In this document: positions 31,167 through 40,032 of the stretch, piece after piece
How the letters are laid out: each line of letters begins with the position of its first letter
Numbering within the stretch: the stretch's first letter is position 1
Assembly: GCF_017353515.1 (NCBI RefSeq)
Contig: NZ_JAFMPY010000003.1
Span: 334,528-398,527 of the forward strand
Reading direction: 5' to 3'
Source: Jiella sonneratiae
GTDB lineage: Bacteria; Pseudomonadota; Alphaproteobacteria; Rhizobiales; Rhizobiaceae
Length of the DNA: 64,000 bases
Position numbers and translations under genes: made by a program
The notes under the pieces: generated by a model
What the model saw: the letters and a program-made list of their open reading frames with translations, nothing else
Database searches by the model: none
Told to the model about the DNA's origin: nothing

Positions 31167-32876
31167 GTGGTCAGGGCGTTACTCTTCGGTTTGGTCGCGG
31201 GCGCCGTGCTGCTGCCCGGCGCGCTCTCGGTCGCGGATGCCGCGCCGAAGCGCTTCGGCCCCTTCGTCGTCGACAGCGACCAGCCTTCCGTCATCCGCCT
31301 CGACGGCCAGATCGGGGCGCTCGACCAGTTCAGCTTCGACGACGCGCGGGACGCCGCGCCGAACGCCCGCACCCTGATGCTCGACAGTCCCGGCGGCAAT
31401 TTGATCATCGCCCTCGGGATCGCCGACAGGCTGCTCCAGTCCGACTTCAAGACCGTCATTCCGCAGAATTCCGTCTGTCTGTCGGCCTGCGCCTTCCTGT
31501 TCCTCGCCGGACGGGAGCGGGAGGTCGAGGGCCGGCTCGGCGTGCATCAGGTCGCCTCGACGGATTCGGGCGATTTCGCCTTCGCCCAGGCCGCCCTGTC
31601 GCGGGTCGCACGGTTCCTGCAGAAGGCCGACACCAATCCCGAGATCCTCGCCATCATGCTGGCGACGCCCGCCGACCAGATGCACATTTTCGACAGGGAC
31701 GAGATCACGCGCTTCGGCCTCGACCGCGGCGGCCGGTCGCCCGGGCCGGTGGAACGGCCGACGCCGCAGCCTGAGGAGCAGCGGCCTCAGCCGAAGCAGC
31801 AGCCGGAGGCGCCGGTTCTGACGGCGGCGGCCGAAGCCGCCTTCCGGGCCTGCGCCGAAGTCGCGGCAAGCCCCTTCGACGCTGCCAGGCCGGCCGGCGT
31901 CGCGGGCGTCGGCAACGACCAGATCGACGCGTCGCGGGCGATTCCGGCCTGCCAGAAGGCGCTCGACCTCGCGCCGGGCGACGCCCGGGTGGAATCGATG
32001 CTCGGGCGCAGCCTGCAGCGGGCGGGCCGCGACCAGGAGGCGGTCGCCATGTTCCGCAAGGCGGCCGAGCAGCAAAACGCCTTCGGCGAATACAGTCTCG
32101 GCCTGTCATATGCCTACGGCCGGGGCGTCGGGACCGACAACGACGAGGCCGCCCGCTGGTACCGGCTGGCCGCCGACCGGGGTTATGTTGAAGCCCAGTA
32201 CAATCTGGCGATCTTCTACGCCAACGGCACGGGCGTGCCGCAGGACGGCGCGGCGGCGGCCGACTGGTACCGGCGGGCGGCCGAGCAGGGCTATCCCGCC
32301 GCGCAGTCCAATCTCGGGCTGATGCTCGCCTACGGCACCGGCGTACCGAAGGACGAGGCGGCCGCGGCCCGCTGGTACAAATTGGCCGTCGACCAGGGCT
32401 ATTCCAACGCGCAATACGGCCTCGGCCTGCTCTATCACACCGGCGCGGGCGTACCGAAGAACGACGTGGAGGCGCTGCGGCTGTTCCGTCTGGCGGCGGA
32501 GCAGGAGGACACCACCGCGCAGTACCAGCTCGGGCTGATGTACGCGACGGGCGACGGCGTGCCGAAGGATCCCAAGCAGGCGGAGCGCTGGTACCGGCGC
32601 TCGGCGGCCAAGGGCTATTCGCTGGCCCAGTACGCGCTCGGCTACATGTTCAAGGCCGGCGGCGACGCGCCGAAGAACGATGCCGAGGGACTGCGCTTCC
32701 TGCGCCTTGCCGCCGACCAGGGCTACGCGCCGGCGCAATATTACCTCGGCAACATCTTCCTGACAGGCGACGGCGTCGCCAAGGACCAGACGGAGGCGGT
32801 CCGCTGGTACAGGAAGGCAGCCGAGCAGGGCGACGACAAGGCGCGCGACATCCTGCAACGGCTCGGCAAGCTGTAA
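31167..32876 (+). CDS. Secreted ClpP-fold/Sel1-like repeat protein
   Basis: 569 residues from a GTG with AAGGA eight bases upstream. Order: signal peptide (ALLFGLVAGAVLLPGALSVADA); a ClpP/crotonase-like periplasmic domain (about 30-190) with LMLDSPGGNLIIALGIADRL and NSVCLSACAFLFLAG, where serine-protease-like positions can be recognised; a Pro/Gln/Glu linker (about 195-215); a helical region; and seven Sel1/TPR-like repeats of 36 residues (about 305-556) each with a Y/A-x-LG...GxGVPKD...A..WYR.AAEQG pattern. Sel1 arrays are protein-interaction scaffolds. The fusion suggests a periplasmic scaffold or processing factor; the substrate is unknown. Confidence 0.8.
   Translation: MVRALLFGLVAGAVLLPGALSVADAAPKRFGPFVVDSDQPSVIRLDGQIGALDQFSFDDARDAAPNARTLMLDSPGGNLIIALGIADRLLQSDFKTVIPQNSVCLSACAFLFLAGREREVEGRLGVHQVASTDSGDFAFAQAALSRVARFLQKADTNPEILAIMLATPADQMHIFDRDEITRFGLDRGGRSPGPVERPTPQPEEQRPQPKQQPEAPVLTAAAEAAFRACAEVAASPFDAARPAGVAGVGNDQIDASRAIPACQKALDLAPGDARVESMLGRSLQRAGRDQEAVAMFRKAAEQQNAFGEYSLGLSYAYGRGVGTDNDEAARWYRLAADRGYVEAQYNLAIFYANGTGVPQDGAAAADWYRRAAEQGYPAAQSNLGLMLAYGTGVPKDEAAAARWYKLAVDQGYSNAQYGLGLLYHTGAGVPKNDVEALRLFRLAAEQEDTTAQYQLGLMYATGDGVPKDPKQAERWYRRSAAKGYSLAQYALGYMFKAGGDAPKNDAEGLRFLRLAADQGYAPAQYYLGNIFLTGDGVAKDQTEAVRWYRKAAEQGDDKARDILQRLGKL
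32079..32834 (+). repeat. Seven tandem 108-bp units encoding Sel1 repeats
   Basis: In-frame tandem array inside the Sel1 gene. Each unit is 108 bp (36 codons) and starts near an Ala-Gln-Tyr-x-Leu-Gly codon string. Units are diverged at DNA level and of constant length, so the array is old rather than recently expanded. Confidence 0.8.
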
Positions 32877-32932
32877 CGTTTTTCGCCCGGGCGCGAAGAT
32901 CGTCCCGACATCTGAGGACGAAAGGGGCGGGT

Positions 32933-33538
32933 GTGCTCGACGCAGTGCTGAGGCGACGGATCGATCCGCCGGTCGAGAGGCTGGCGGCGGTTCTGGCGTC
33001 GCGCGGCGTCGGGGCCGATGCCGTCACCGTCGCGGGCCTCGCCATCGGCCTCGCCGCCGCCGCCGCCATCGCGCTCGGCAGCCCGCCGGCGGGACTGGTG
33101 CTGATCCTTTTGTCCAGGCTGTGCGACGGGCTCGACGGGGCGATCGCCAAGATGACCCGGCCCACCGATCTCGGCGGCTATCTCGACATCACCTTCGATT
33201 TCGTCTTCTACGGCGCGATCCCGCTCGGCTTCGCGCTGCTCGATCCGACGCGAAACGCTCTTCCGGCCGCCGTCCTGCTGCTGACCTTCTATGCCAACGG
33301 CGCCAGCTTCCTCGCCTATGCGATCCTTGCGGAGAAGCGGAAGATCGCGACGACGGCCAGGGGGCCGAAGGCGTTCTTCTTCTCGACCGGTCTCGCGGAG
33401 GCCAGCGAGACGATCATCGCCTTCTGTCTGTTCTGCCTGTTTCCGGCGTGGTTTCCGGCGATCGCCTACGGCTTTGCGGCGATGACCGCCTGGACGTTCG
33501 GGGCAAGGGTGTGGCTGGCGGTGAGTACGTTCGGGTAA
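32933..33538 (+). CDS. CDP-alcohol phosphatidyltransferase family protein
   Basis: 201 residues with five to six membrane segments. The catalytic signature D-x2-D-G-x2-A-x9-G-x3-D-x3-D is seen as DGLDGAIAK followed by GGYLDITFD, with Lys replacing the usual Arg after Ala. Such enzymes join a CDP-linked lipid or alcohol to an acceptor at the inner membrane (phosphatidylglycerophosphate, phosphatidylserine, inositol and similar products). The precise product is not evident. The start is GTG at 32933 (GTG at 32931 is out of frame), preceded by AGGGGCGGG. It ends 44 bp before the convergent AT-rich orphan. Confidence 0.85.
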   Translation: MLDAVLRRRIDPPVERLAAVLASRGVGADAVTVAGLAIGLAAAAAIALGSPPAGLVLILLSRLCDGLDGAIAKMTRPTDLGGYLDITFDFVFYGAIPLGFALLDPTRNALPAAVLLLTFYANGASFLAYAILAEKRKIATTARGPKAFFFSTGLAEASETIIAFCLFCLFPAWFPAIAYGFAAMTAWTFGARVWLAVSTFG

Positions 33539-33582
33539 ACATTCAGTTAATCTCCGCTATTAACGTATCGCAGAATTCTCAG

Positions 33583-34527
33583 CTAAATGACAACATCCTG
33601 AATATTCATTCGATTTCTGTGGCCATGTTCGCTTAAAATTGTCTCTCGCCATTCTTTGGGTGGCACCACCAAGTGTCGACTTGGTCTGCGCCCTTGCGCC
33701 AAATCGATCAAAATTCGTCTACCCTCACTCTGCAAAACAGGGTCGTTTATCATTCGGCCGAGATAAAACTTCACGAACGAAATCGTTTCGTACACTTCAT
33801 ACCATAGAAAGTCTGGAGTCAATGCATTTTTATTTACAGAAATACTGTCAAGTTTTTCAAGATCTCGTATTATTTCTTTTATAAATGCTTCTGACATTTG
33901 CCGATTCTCAATGATTGAGATTGCAGATGTATTATATATGTACTGATTTAAGAGGTAGATATATGTTTTGTGCAGTGCCTTGTCGGACTTCTCAGCGTGA
34001 TCGATTTTTTCAAAAACTAACTCGATCTGCTCAAGACCGCGTCCGGCCGCTGTCATCGCGTTTTCAATTGACAGACTACACACCTCCAATTCTTGCGGCG
34101 ACAAATTCTCTCCGTTGAGAAATTTCTCAAATGAACGCCGATACATCGACCACCACATGAATGAAAATTCATTATAAGTGAGCCCGATTGATCTTGCAAC
34201 AGAAAGCTCAGTTCGGTGCCTTACTATCTGATCAATTACTTGCATCAAGGTTTTCCGGACTCCAATGTACACGGCTATACCAAAACCAGCGATAATGGTG
34301 GCTAAAACCGCAAGAAGTGATAAGAATATATCGAGATATCTCGACCAAAATAAATTCTCTGCCTCCCGTAGTATTTGTTGTCTTTGACTTGAGATTTCAA
34401 TGGCGTCTTTGTCAACCGGCATGCTATTAAAAGGCTGTGGGGATGAGAGTGCAGGAGGATTTTCTTGGGAAAAAGCCGTGAACGTAAAGAAAAAAGAAAT
34501 CAGAAAGGCAATTCTACACAACAGCAT
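33583..34527 (-). CDS. AT-rich orphan gene: secreted or membrane-anchored protein of unknown function
   Basis: 314 residues. Base composition is strikingly lower in GC than every neighbour, with many A/T third positions. Signal peptide at the N-terminus (LLCRIAFLISFFFTFTAFS), then a short linker, a membrane segment (YLDIFLSLLAVLATIIAGFGIA, about 65-88) and a roughly 220-residue soluble domain rich in Glu, Lys and Ile with predicted helices. The start at 34527 has GGAG seven bases upstream; an ATG nine codons earlier is possible. No family is recognised. Topology suggests a cytoplasmic C-terminal domain behind one membrane anchor, in the style of single-TM sensor or effector proteins. It is probably acquired horizontally. 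Confidence 0.75.
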   Translation of the reverse strand: MLLCRIAFLISFFFTFTAFSQENPPALSSPQPFNSMPVDKDAIEISSQRQQILREAENLFWSRYLDIFLSLLAVLATIIAGFGIAVYIGVRKTLMQVIDQIVRHRTELSVARSIGLTYNEFSFMWWSMYRRSFEKFLNGENLSPQELEVCSLSIENAMTAAGRGLEQIELVFEKIDHAEKSDKALHKTYIYLLNQYIYNTSAISIIENRQMSEAFIKEIIRDLEKLDSISVNKNALTPDFLWYEVYETISFVKFYLGRMINDPVLQSEGRRILIDLAQGRRPSRHLVVPPKEWRETILSEHGHRNRMNIQDVVI

Positions 34528-34672
34528 TGTACTGCTCCATAAAATGTTGGCCACTTAATTTGTTCAAAAAATCCGAACCGACATGTTTGTCGGGACTCCT
34601 ATTCCGACCCAGATTGTTCCCGCTGGGAAAAAGGCACAGTACGTGCACTTACGGACAAAATGCAACGCTCGA

Positions 34673-35869
34673 TTAAATCGAATTGAGCGCCCCCTCGATG
34701 TCGTCCCACAGATCCTCGACGTCTTCGAGCCCGAGCGACAGGCGCACCAGACCGTCGTCGATCCCGAGCTCGGCCCGCGCCTCGGCGGAAAGGTTCTTGT
34801 GGGTGGTCGTCGCCGGATGCGTCACCAGGCTCTTGGCGTCGCCGAGATTGTTGGAGATCAGGATGATCCTCAGCGCGTTGAGGAAGCGGAAGGCCGCTTC
34901 CTTGCCGCCCGCGACGTCGAAGGCGACGAGGGTCGAGCCGGCCGCCATCTGGCGCCGCGCGACGGCGAAATCCGGATGGTCCTCGCGCCCCGGATAGAGG
35001 ACGCGCGAAATCTTGGGGCTCTCCGCCAGCCGGTCCGCAACGGTCGCCGCCGAGCGGGTCTGCTGGGCGACCCGCAGCGGCAGGGTCTCGAGCCCCTTCA
35101 GCAGCGTCCAGGCGTTGAAGGGCGACAGGGCCGGGCCGGTGTGGCGGTAGTAGTCGTGGAGATTCTCGTCGATCCAGTCCTTCGAGGAGAGGATGATGCC
35201 GCCGAGGCAGCGACCCTGGCCGTCGATGTGCTTCGTCGCCGAATAGACGACGACGTCGGCGCCGAGGGCGAGCGGCTTCTGGTGGATCGGCGTCGCGAAG
35301 ACGTTGTCGACGACGAGCGTCGCGCCGGCTGCGTGGGCGATCGCGGCGACGGCGGCGATGTCGATCACCTCAAGCGTCGGGTTGGTGGGCGTCTCCATGA
35401 AGAAGACGCGGGTGTTCGGCCGCACCGCCTTCTGCCATTCGTCGAGGTTGCGGCCGTCGACGAGGGTGCAGTCGACGCCCATGCGGGCCATCACCGTCTC
35501 GACCACGTAGCGGCAGGAGCCGAACAGCGCCCGCGCCGCGACGACGTGGTCGCCGGCCTTGACCTGGCATTGGATCGCCGCCGCCACCGCCGCCATGCCG
35601 GAGGCGGTGCCGCGGGCGTCGCCGGCGCCTTCCAGCGCCATCATCCGCTCCTCGAACATGCGCGTCGTCGGATTGGCGTAGCGTGAATAGATGAAGCCGG
35701 GCTCCTCGCCCTTGAAGCGCGCCTCTGCGGCCTCGGCCGTCTCATAGACGAAGCCCTGGGTCAGGAAGAGCGCTTCGGAGGTCTCGCCGAAGCCGGAACG
35801 CGTCGTGCCGCCGTGGACCATCAGCGTCGCGGGCTTGAAGTTTCGGGTCTGGTCGGTCGGCTGGGGCAT
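34673..35869 (-). CDS. metZ: O-succinylhomoserine sulfhydrylase
   Basis: 398 residues of the Cys/Met metabolism PLP family. Seen: FGETSEALFLTQGFVYET, the substrate-contact YSRYANPT, ETPTNPTLEVIDI, DNVFATPIHQKPLALGADV and the PLP lysine in YSATKHIDGQGR. The enzyme makes homocysteine from O-succinylhomoserine and sulfide. It is named MetZ from the wording and from the SAM-II riboswitch upstream, typical for alphaproteobacterial metZ/metA. The ATG at 35869 has GGAG eight bases upstream and follows a terminator hairpin, so expression falls when S-adenosylmethionine is high. Confidence 0.93.
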   Translation of the reverse strand: MPQPTDQTRNFKPATLMVHGGTTRSGFGETSEALFLTQGFVYETAEAAEARFKGEEPGFIYSRYANPTTRMFEERMMALEGAGDARGTASGMAAVAAAIQCQVKAGDHVVAARALFGSCRYVVETVMARMGVDCTLVDGRNLDEWQKAVRPNTRVFFMETPTNPTLEVIDIAAVAAIAHAAGATLVVDNVFATPIHQKPLALGADVVVYSATKHIDGQGRCLGGIILSSKDWIDENLHDYYRHTGPALSPFNAWTLLKGLETLPLRVAQQTRSAATVADRLAESPKISRVLYPGREDHPDFAVARRQMAAGSTLVAFDVAGGKEAAFRFLNALRIILISNNLGDAKSLVTHPATTTHKNLSAEARAELGIDDGLVRLSLGLEDVEDLWDDIEGALNSI

Positions 35870-35885
35870 CTCTCGTCTCCGGACA

Positions 35886-35921
35886 ACAAAAAACCGGCCC
35901 TTGCGATCCCGCAACGCCGGT
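35886..35921 (-). terminator. Regulatory terminator in the metZ leader
   Basis: On the reverse strand ACCGGC-GTTGCG-GGAT-CGCAA-GGGCCGGT forms a strong stem-loop directly followed by TTTTTTGTTGT. It lies between the SAM-II aptamer and the metZ start, so it can act as the attenuator: premature stop when the aptamer is ligand-bound. Confidence 0.85.
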
Positions 35922-35950
35922 CTTCGAAAACGCCTTGGTCTTCGGATCGG

Positions 35951-36003
35951 CCCTTTAGCGAGTTGTTTTACGTGGCTGCAAGCCGGCCGGCCAAATCACC
36001 ACG
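35951..36003 (-). promoter_or_regulatory. SAM-II riboswitch aptamer
   Basis: On the reverse strand the element reads CGTGGTGATTTGGCCGG, then CCGGCTTGCAGCCACG, then AAAACAACTCGCTAAAG. This reproduces the SAM-II (metA-type) consensus: the GGTGATTTG 5' strand, the GCTTGCAGCCACG hairpin arm and the conserved GCTAAAG that forms the pseudoknot. It lies 82 bp upstream of metZ, within the divergent metZ-dcd gap, with a terminator between. SAM-II riboswitches switch off methionine-synthesis genes when bound to S-adenosylmethionine. Confidence 0.95.
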
Positions 36004-36106
36004 ACGGCTTTGCAAATAGCTCCGATGGGGTTAGGCGTCAATCCATCGCAATCTCGGGGCGCGCCGCAAGGGCGCGGCACTCGCGGACGGGAAGGACGGC
36101 GCGAAG

Positions 36107-37198
36107 TTGGACGCGAGCGTGAGCGGAATCTTGCCGGATCGGTCGATCGCGGCGCTGTTCGAAACCGGTGCCGTCTCAGCTTCGCGCGCGCGCGAGGCGG
36201 ACCAGATCCAGCCCGCCTCGCTCGACCTGCGCCTCGGGCCGGTGGCCTATCGGGTCCGCGCCAGCTTCCTGCCGGGCGGCCGCCATTCGGTCGCCGAGAA
36301 GCTCCAGCGCTTTTCGCTGCACGAGTTCGGCCTGGAAAAGGGGGCGGTGCTCGAGACCGGCTGCGTCTACGTCGTGCCGCTGATGGAGCGCCTCGCCCTG
36401 CCAAAGACCGTGCGGGCGACGGCCAACCCGAAATCCTCGACCGGCCGGCTCGACATCTTCACTCGCGTCCTCGCCGACAACGCCCAGGAGTTCGACAAGC
36501 TGCCGGCCGGCTATCGCGGCCCGCTCTATCTGGAAATCTCGCCGCGCACCTTCCCGATCCTGGTGCGCGAGGGCTCGCGGCTGTCGCAGATCCGCTTCCG
36601 CGGCGGCGAGCCGATGCTCTCGGCCGCCGAGCTCGCGGCGCTGCACGCGCGCATGCAGCTGACCAGCGCCGATGCCGCCAACATTTCCGAGGCGGGCATC
36701 GCCGTCTCGATCGACCTTGCCGGCGCCCCGGGCAGCCTCGTCGGCTATCGCGGCAAGCGCCACACCGGCCTTATCGACGTCGACCGGCGCGGCGCCTATG
36801 CCGTCGCCGAATACTGGGAGCCGATCCGGCGCGGCGCGGCCGGCGAACTGGTGCTCGATCCGGACGAATTCTACATCCTCGTGTCGAAGGAGGCGGTGCA
36901 CGTGCCGCCGGACCACGCGGCGGAGATGACGCCCTTCGACCCGCTGGTCGGCGAGTTCCGCGTCCACTATGCCGGCTTCTTCGATCCGGGCTTCGGCCAT
37001 TCGGCCGCCGGTGGCACGGGCAGCCGGGCGGTGCTCGAGGTCAGGAGCCACGACGTGCCCTTCATCCTCGAGGACGGACAGATCGTCGGCCGGCTGGTCT
37101 ACGAGCGGATGGCCGGGCGGCCGGACCGGCTCTACGGCGCCGACCTCGCCTCGAACTACCAGGCGCAGGGGCTGAAGCTGTCGAAGCACTTCGCCTGA
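36107..37198 (+). CDS. dcd: 2'-deoxycytidine 5'-triphosphate deaminase, long rhizobial form
   Basis: 363 residues, about twice the usual Dcd length. The N-terminal half carries ASLDLRLG, NPKSSTGRLDIFTRV and YLEISPRTFPILVREG; the C-terminal half repeats a dUTPase-like fold with DEFYILVSKEAVHVPPD, YAGFFDPGFGH and VLEVRSHDVPF. It therefore looks like an internal duplication of the dUTPase/Dcd fold, a form common in alphaproteobacteria. It converts dCTP to dUTP for thymidylate synthesis. The start is taken as TTG at 36107, ten bases after AAGGA; a GTG four codons later is possible. It is divergent from metZ. Confidence 0.88.
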   Translation: MDASVSGILPDRSIAALFETGAVSASRAREADQIQPASLDLRLGPVAYRVRASFLPGGRHSVAEKLQRFSLHEFGLEKGAVLETGCVYVVPLMERLALPKTVRATANPKSSTGRLDIFTRVLADNAQEFDKLPAGYRGPLYLEISPRTFPILVREGSRLSQIRFRGGEPMLSAAELAALHARMQLTSADAANISEAGIAVSIDLAGAPGSLVGYRGKRHTGLIDVDRRGAYAVAEYWEPIRRGAAGELVLDPDEFYILVSKEAVHVPPDHAAEMTPFDPLVGEFRVHYAGFFDPGFGHSAAGGTGSRAVLEVRSHDVPFILEDGQIVGRLVYERMAGRPDRLYGADLASNYQAQGLKLSKHFA

Positions 37199-37370
37199 TG
37201 GACCGTTCGACGCCGCGCTGACCTCCTTTGGTCGCGCGGTGCCGGCACGGGCTCCGGCGTGGCAACTTTGCCACGCGTCGGCCTCGTCTGTCACCTCCTC
37301 GTCCGTTCCCGCTTGACTGTCGGGACGAGCGGCGTATCGCGGCGCAAGGGTTGATGAGGGGAAGAAAACC

Positions 37371-38693
37371 GTGAAGACAGACGAAATCTGTGTGGTCGGG
37401 GTCGGCTATGTCGGGCTGATCCAGGCGGTGGGGCTGGCGAGCTTCGGGCTGAAGGTGACATGCGTCGATCTCGATCCGGCCAAGATCGACATGCTGCGGC
37501 GCGGCGTGCCGCCGATTTTCGAGGCGGGGCTCGAAGAGGCGCTGCGCCAGGCGATCGACCGCGGGCTGATCGGCTTTTCGACCGACATCGCCGAGGCCGC
37601 CGCCGCCCCGCTTTATTTCGTCGCCGTCGGAACGCCAACCAGCGAGCGGACGGGCAACGCCCGGCTCGATTATCTGGAAGCGGCCGTCTCGGGTATTGCC
37701 GCCGTCGCCCCGCCCGAGGCGGTCATCACCGTCAAGTCGACGGTGCCGATCGGCACCTGCGCGGCCCTTCAGGCGCGCCTCGACCGAGACCACCCGGAAA
37801 AGCTCCTGGCGATCGTATCCAATCCGGAATTCCTGCGCGAGGGAACGGCGCTCCACGACTTCTTCAACCCCGAGCGCATCGTCATCGGCGGGGCGAGCAG
37901 GCCGGCCCGTGAGCGGGTGCGCAAAAGCTATGCCGGCTTCGAGGAGCGCGGCGTGCCGGTGATCGAAAGCGACACGTTCACCAGCGAGACGATCAAATAC
38001 GCCGCCAACGCCTTCCTCGCCACCAAGGTCACCTTCATCAACGAGATCTCCGACCTCGTCGAGACGGTGGGCGGCGACATCGACGAGGTGGCGCGGGGCA
38101 TCGGGCTCGACAGCCGCATCGGCCCGCAGTTTTTGAAGGCCGGCCCTGGCTATGGCGGCTCGTGCTTTCCGAAGGACACGCTGGCGCTCGCCACCATCGG
38201 CCGCCGCCACGGCGTGCAGCAGCAGATCGTCGAGACGGTGATCAGGATCAACGACTCGCGCCGCTTCCACATTCTGAAGCGGATCGAGGCGGCGATGGGC
38301 GACAAGCTGTCGGGCAAGCGCGTCGCGGTGCTCGGCCTCGCCTTCAAGGCCGACACCGACGACGTGCGCGACAGCCCGGCGGTCGAAATCGTCCATGCGC
38401 TGCTCGAAGAGGGGGCGGCGGTCCGCAGCTACGACCCGGTGGCAAAGCTTACCGTCAAGCATCGCGGCTACCGCCAGTGCGAGACGATCGCGGCGGCATG
38501 CGAGGGCGCCAGCGCCGTCCTCGTCGCGACCGAATGGGGCGAATTCCGCACCTTCGACTTTACCGCCGTCGAGGAGGCGGTGGAGCGGCGCTACATCTTT
38601 GACATGCGCCGCATCGTCGACATCAAGGCGCCCTGGGCGCGGCGCTGGGATATCGAACGCATCGGCTCGCCCCTGATTCGGGCGAGCGGGTGA
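37371..38693 (+). CDS. ugd: UDP-glucose 6-dehydrogenase
   Basis: 440 residues. NAD-binding GVGYVGLIQAVGLASFG at the N-terminus, FVAVGTPTSERTG, NPEFLREGTALHDFF, KYAANAFLATKVTFINEI, and the catalytic cysteine in GYGGSCFPKDTLAL. The C-terminal UDP-binding domain has VLGLAFKADTDDVRDSPA. The enzyme makes UDP-glucuronate for exopolysaccharide, capsule or LPS. The start is GTG, preceded by GGGGAAG. No glycosyltransferases lie nearby, so the pathway it feeds is not identified by context. tRNA-Pro follows on the same strand. Confidence 0.94.
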   Translation: MKTDEICVVGVGYVGLIQAVGLASFGLKVTCVDLDPAKIDMLRRGVPPIFEAGLEEALRQAIDRGLIGFSTDIAEAAAAPLYFVAVGTPTSERTGNARLDYLEAAVSGIAAVAPPEAVITVKSTVPIGTCAALQARLDRDHPEKLLAIVSNPEFLREGTALHDFFNPERIVIGGASRPARERVRKSYAGFEERGVPVIESDTFTSETIKYAANAFLATKVTFINEISDLVETVGGDIDEVARGIGLDSRIGPQFLKAGPGYGGSCFPKDTLALATIGRRHGVQQQIVETVIRINDSRRFHILKRIEAAMGDKLSGKRVAVLGLAFKADTDDVRDSPAVEIVHALLEEGAAVRSYDPVAKLTVKHRGYRQCETIAAACEGASAVLVATEWGEFRTFDFTAVEEAVERRYIFDMRRIVDIKAPWARRWDIERIGSPLIRASG

Positions 38694-38792
38694 GGGGGGT
38701 GAAACTTGCGCGCGGCGGGTCGGACTTTTCGACGGAGCCCGCCTGATCGGGGCTTGCGTCGTCCCGCCGCCTTCTCTAGGAGCTTGGGGCGT

Positions 38793-38869
38793 CGGAGCGT
38801 AGCGCAGCCTGGTAGCGCACCTGAATGGGGTTCAGGGGGTCGGAGGTTCGAATCCTCTCGCTCCGACCA
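38793..38869 (+). tRNA. tRNA-Pro(GGG)
   Basis: 77 bases that fold as a full cloverleaf. Acceptor arms CGGAGCG/CGCTCCG, D arm with GCGCAGCCTGGTAGCGC, anticodon arm CCTGA-ATGGGGT-TCAGG with anticodon GGG, T arm GGAGG-TTCGAAT-CCTCT, and encoded ACCA end. The discriminator base A and the C1:G72 pair are typical of bacterial proline tRNAs. No integrase or attachment duplication is seen nearby. Confidence 0.97.
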
Positions 38870-38918
38870 GTTATCCCAAAACATCCTTCCGGCGAATTAC
38901 GCGCACGGCCGCCCCGGC

Positions 38919-39818
38919 TCACCTGACGATCAGCGTGCCGGCGCCGTGCTCGGTCAAAAGTTCCAGAAGCACCGAATGGCGGGTCTTGCCGTTGAGGATG
39001 ACGACGCCCTCGACGCCGCGCTCGATCGCCTCGATGCAGGTCTCGACCTTGGGAATCATGCCGCCTGAGATCGTGCCGTTGCGGATCAGGTTCTTCGCTT
39101 CGGCAGCCGACAGTTCCTTGATCAGCTCCCCCTGTCTGTCGAGGACGCCGGGAACGTCGGTGAGGAAGAGCAGGCGCGAGGCCTCCAGCGCCCCGGCGAT
39201 CGCGCCGGCGAAGGTGTCGGCATTGATGTTGTAGGTGGCGCCGTCGCGCCCCGGGGCGACCGGGGCGATGACCGGGATCATCTCCGAACGGGCGAGAAGG
39301 TCGAGCAGCGTGCGGTCGACCTCGACCGGCTCGCCGACATAGCCGAGATCGAGCACCCGCTCGATGTGGGAGTCCGGGTCGACCACGGTCTTCCTAGCCT
39401 TTTCGGCAAAGACCATGTTGCCGTCCTTGCCGCAGAGCCCGATCGCCCATTCGCCCTCGGCATTGATCAGCGCGACGATCTCCTTGTTGATCGAGCCGGC
39501 GAGGACCATCTCGACGATCTTCACCGTCTCCTCGTCGGTCACCCGGAGGCCACCCTCGAAGCGCGATTCGATGCCCATCTGCGAAAGCATCCTGCCGATC
39601 TGCGGGCCGCCGCCATGGACGACGATCGGGTTGACGCCGGACTGCTTCAGAAGCGCGATGTCGCGGGCGAAGGCCTGGCCGAGTTCGGCATTGCCCATGG
39701 CGTGACCGCCATATTTCACGACGACGGTCTTGTTCTCGTAGGCCTGCATGAAGGGCAGCGCTTCGGCGAGCACCCGGGCTCTGGTCTCGCCGGTGTCGCT
39801 GTCGGGGGATTGGCTCAT
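38919..39818 (-). CDS. argB: Acetylglutamate kinase
   Basis: 299 residues of the amino-acid kinase family. [11 protein letters not shown] near residue 33 and [12 protein letters not shown] hold the nucleotide/substrate glycines. [27 protein letters not shown] and the C-terminal [14 protein letters not shown] (Lys contacting phosphate) follow. It phosphorylates N-acetylglutamate in arginine synthesis and is expected to interact with PII, encoded in this window. The start was set at the ATG of MSQSPDSD. Its 3' end is convergent with the tRNA-Pro gene, 49 bp away. Confidence 0.96.
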   Translation of the reverse strand: MSQSPDSDTGETRARVLAEALPFMQAYENKTVVVKYGGHAMGNAELGQAFARDIALLKQSGVNPIVVHGGGPQIGRMLSQMGIESRFEGGLRVTDEETVKIVEMVLAGSINKEIVALINAEGEWAIGLCGKDGNMVFAEKARKTVVDPDSHIERVLDLGYVGEPVEVDRTLLDLLARSEMIPVIAPVAPGRDGATYNINADTFAGAIAGALEASRLLFLTDVPGVLDRQGELIKELSAAEAKNLIRNGTISGGMIPKVETCIEAIERGVEGVVILNGKTRHSVLLELLTEHGAGTLIVR

Positions 39819-40032
39819 GGCGCGCTCCGCAGGCGTCGTAGATGGGATCGTCGGGCTTCTAGCGTGAAAAGATCGCAAGCGGAACCGGTCTTGACGGGCG
39901 CCACGACGCGAAGAGGAAGGGCGATCACGCGCGGGTTCACGCGATCGTTGGCGGCAAATCGCTGGCCATCACGGCGCGCTGCGCGACTTGCACCATGCGG
40001 CAGCGCCTGACCGCATGCGACGGAGGGTTTCG

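Noticed and set aside
38793..38869. Possible integrative-element attachment site at tRNA-Pro
   Set aside because: No integrase gene, no 3'-tRNA duplication and no change in composition were seen on either side.
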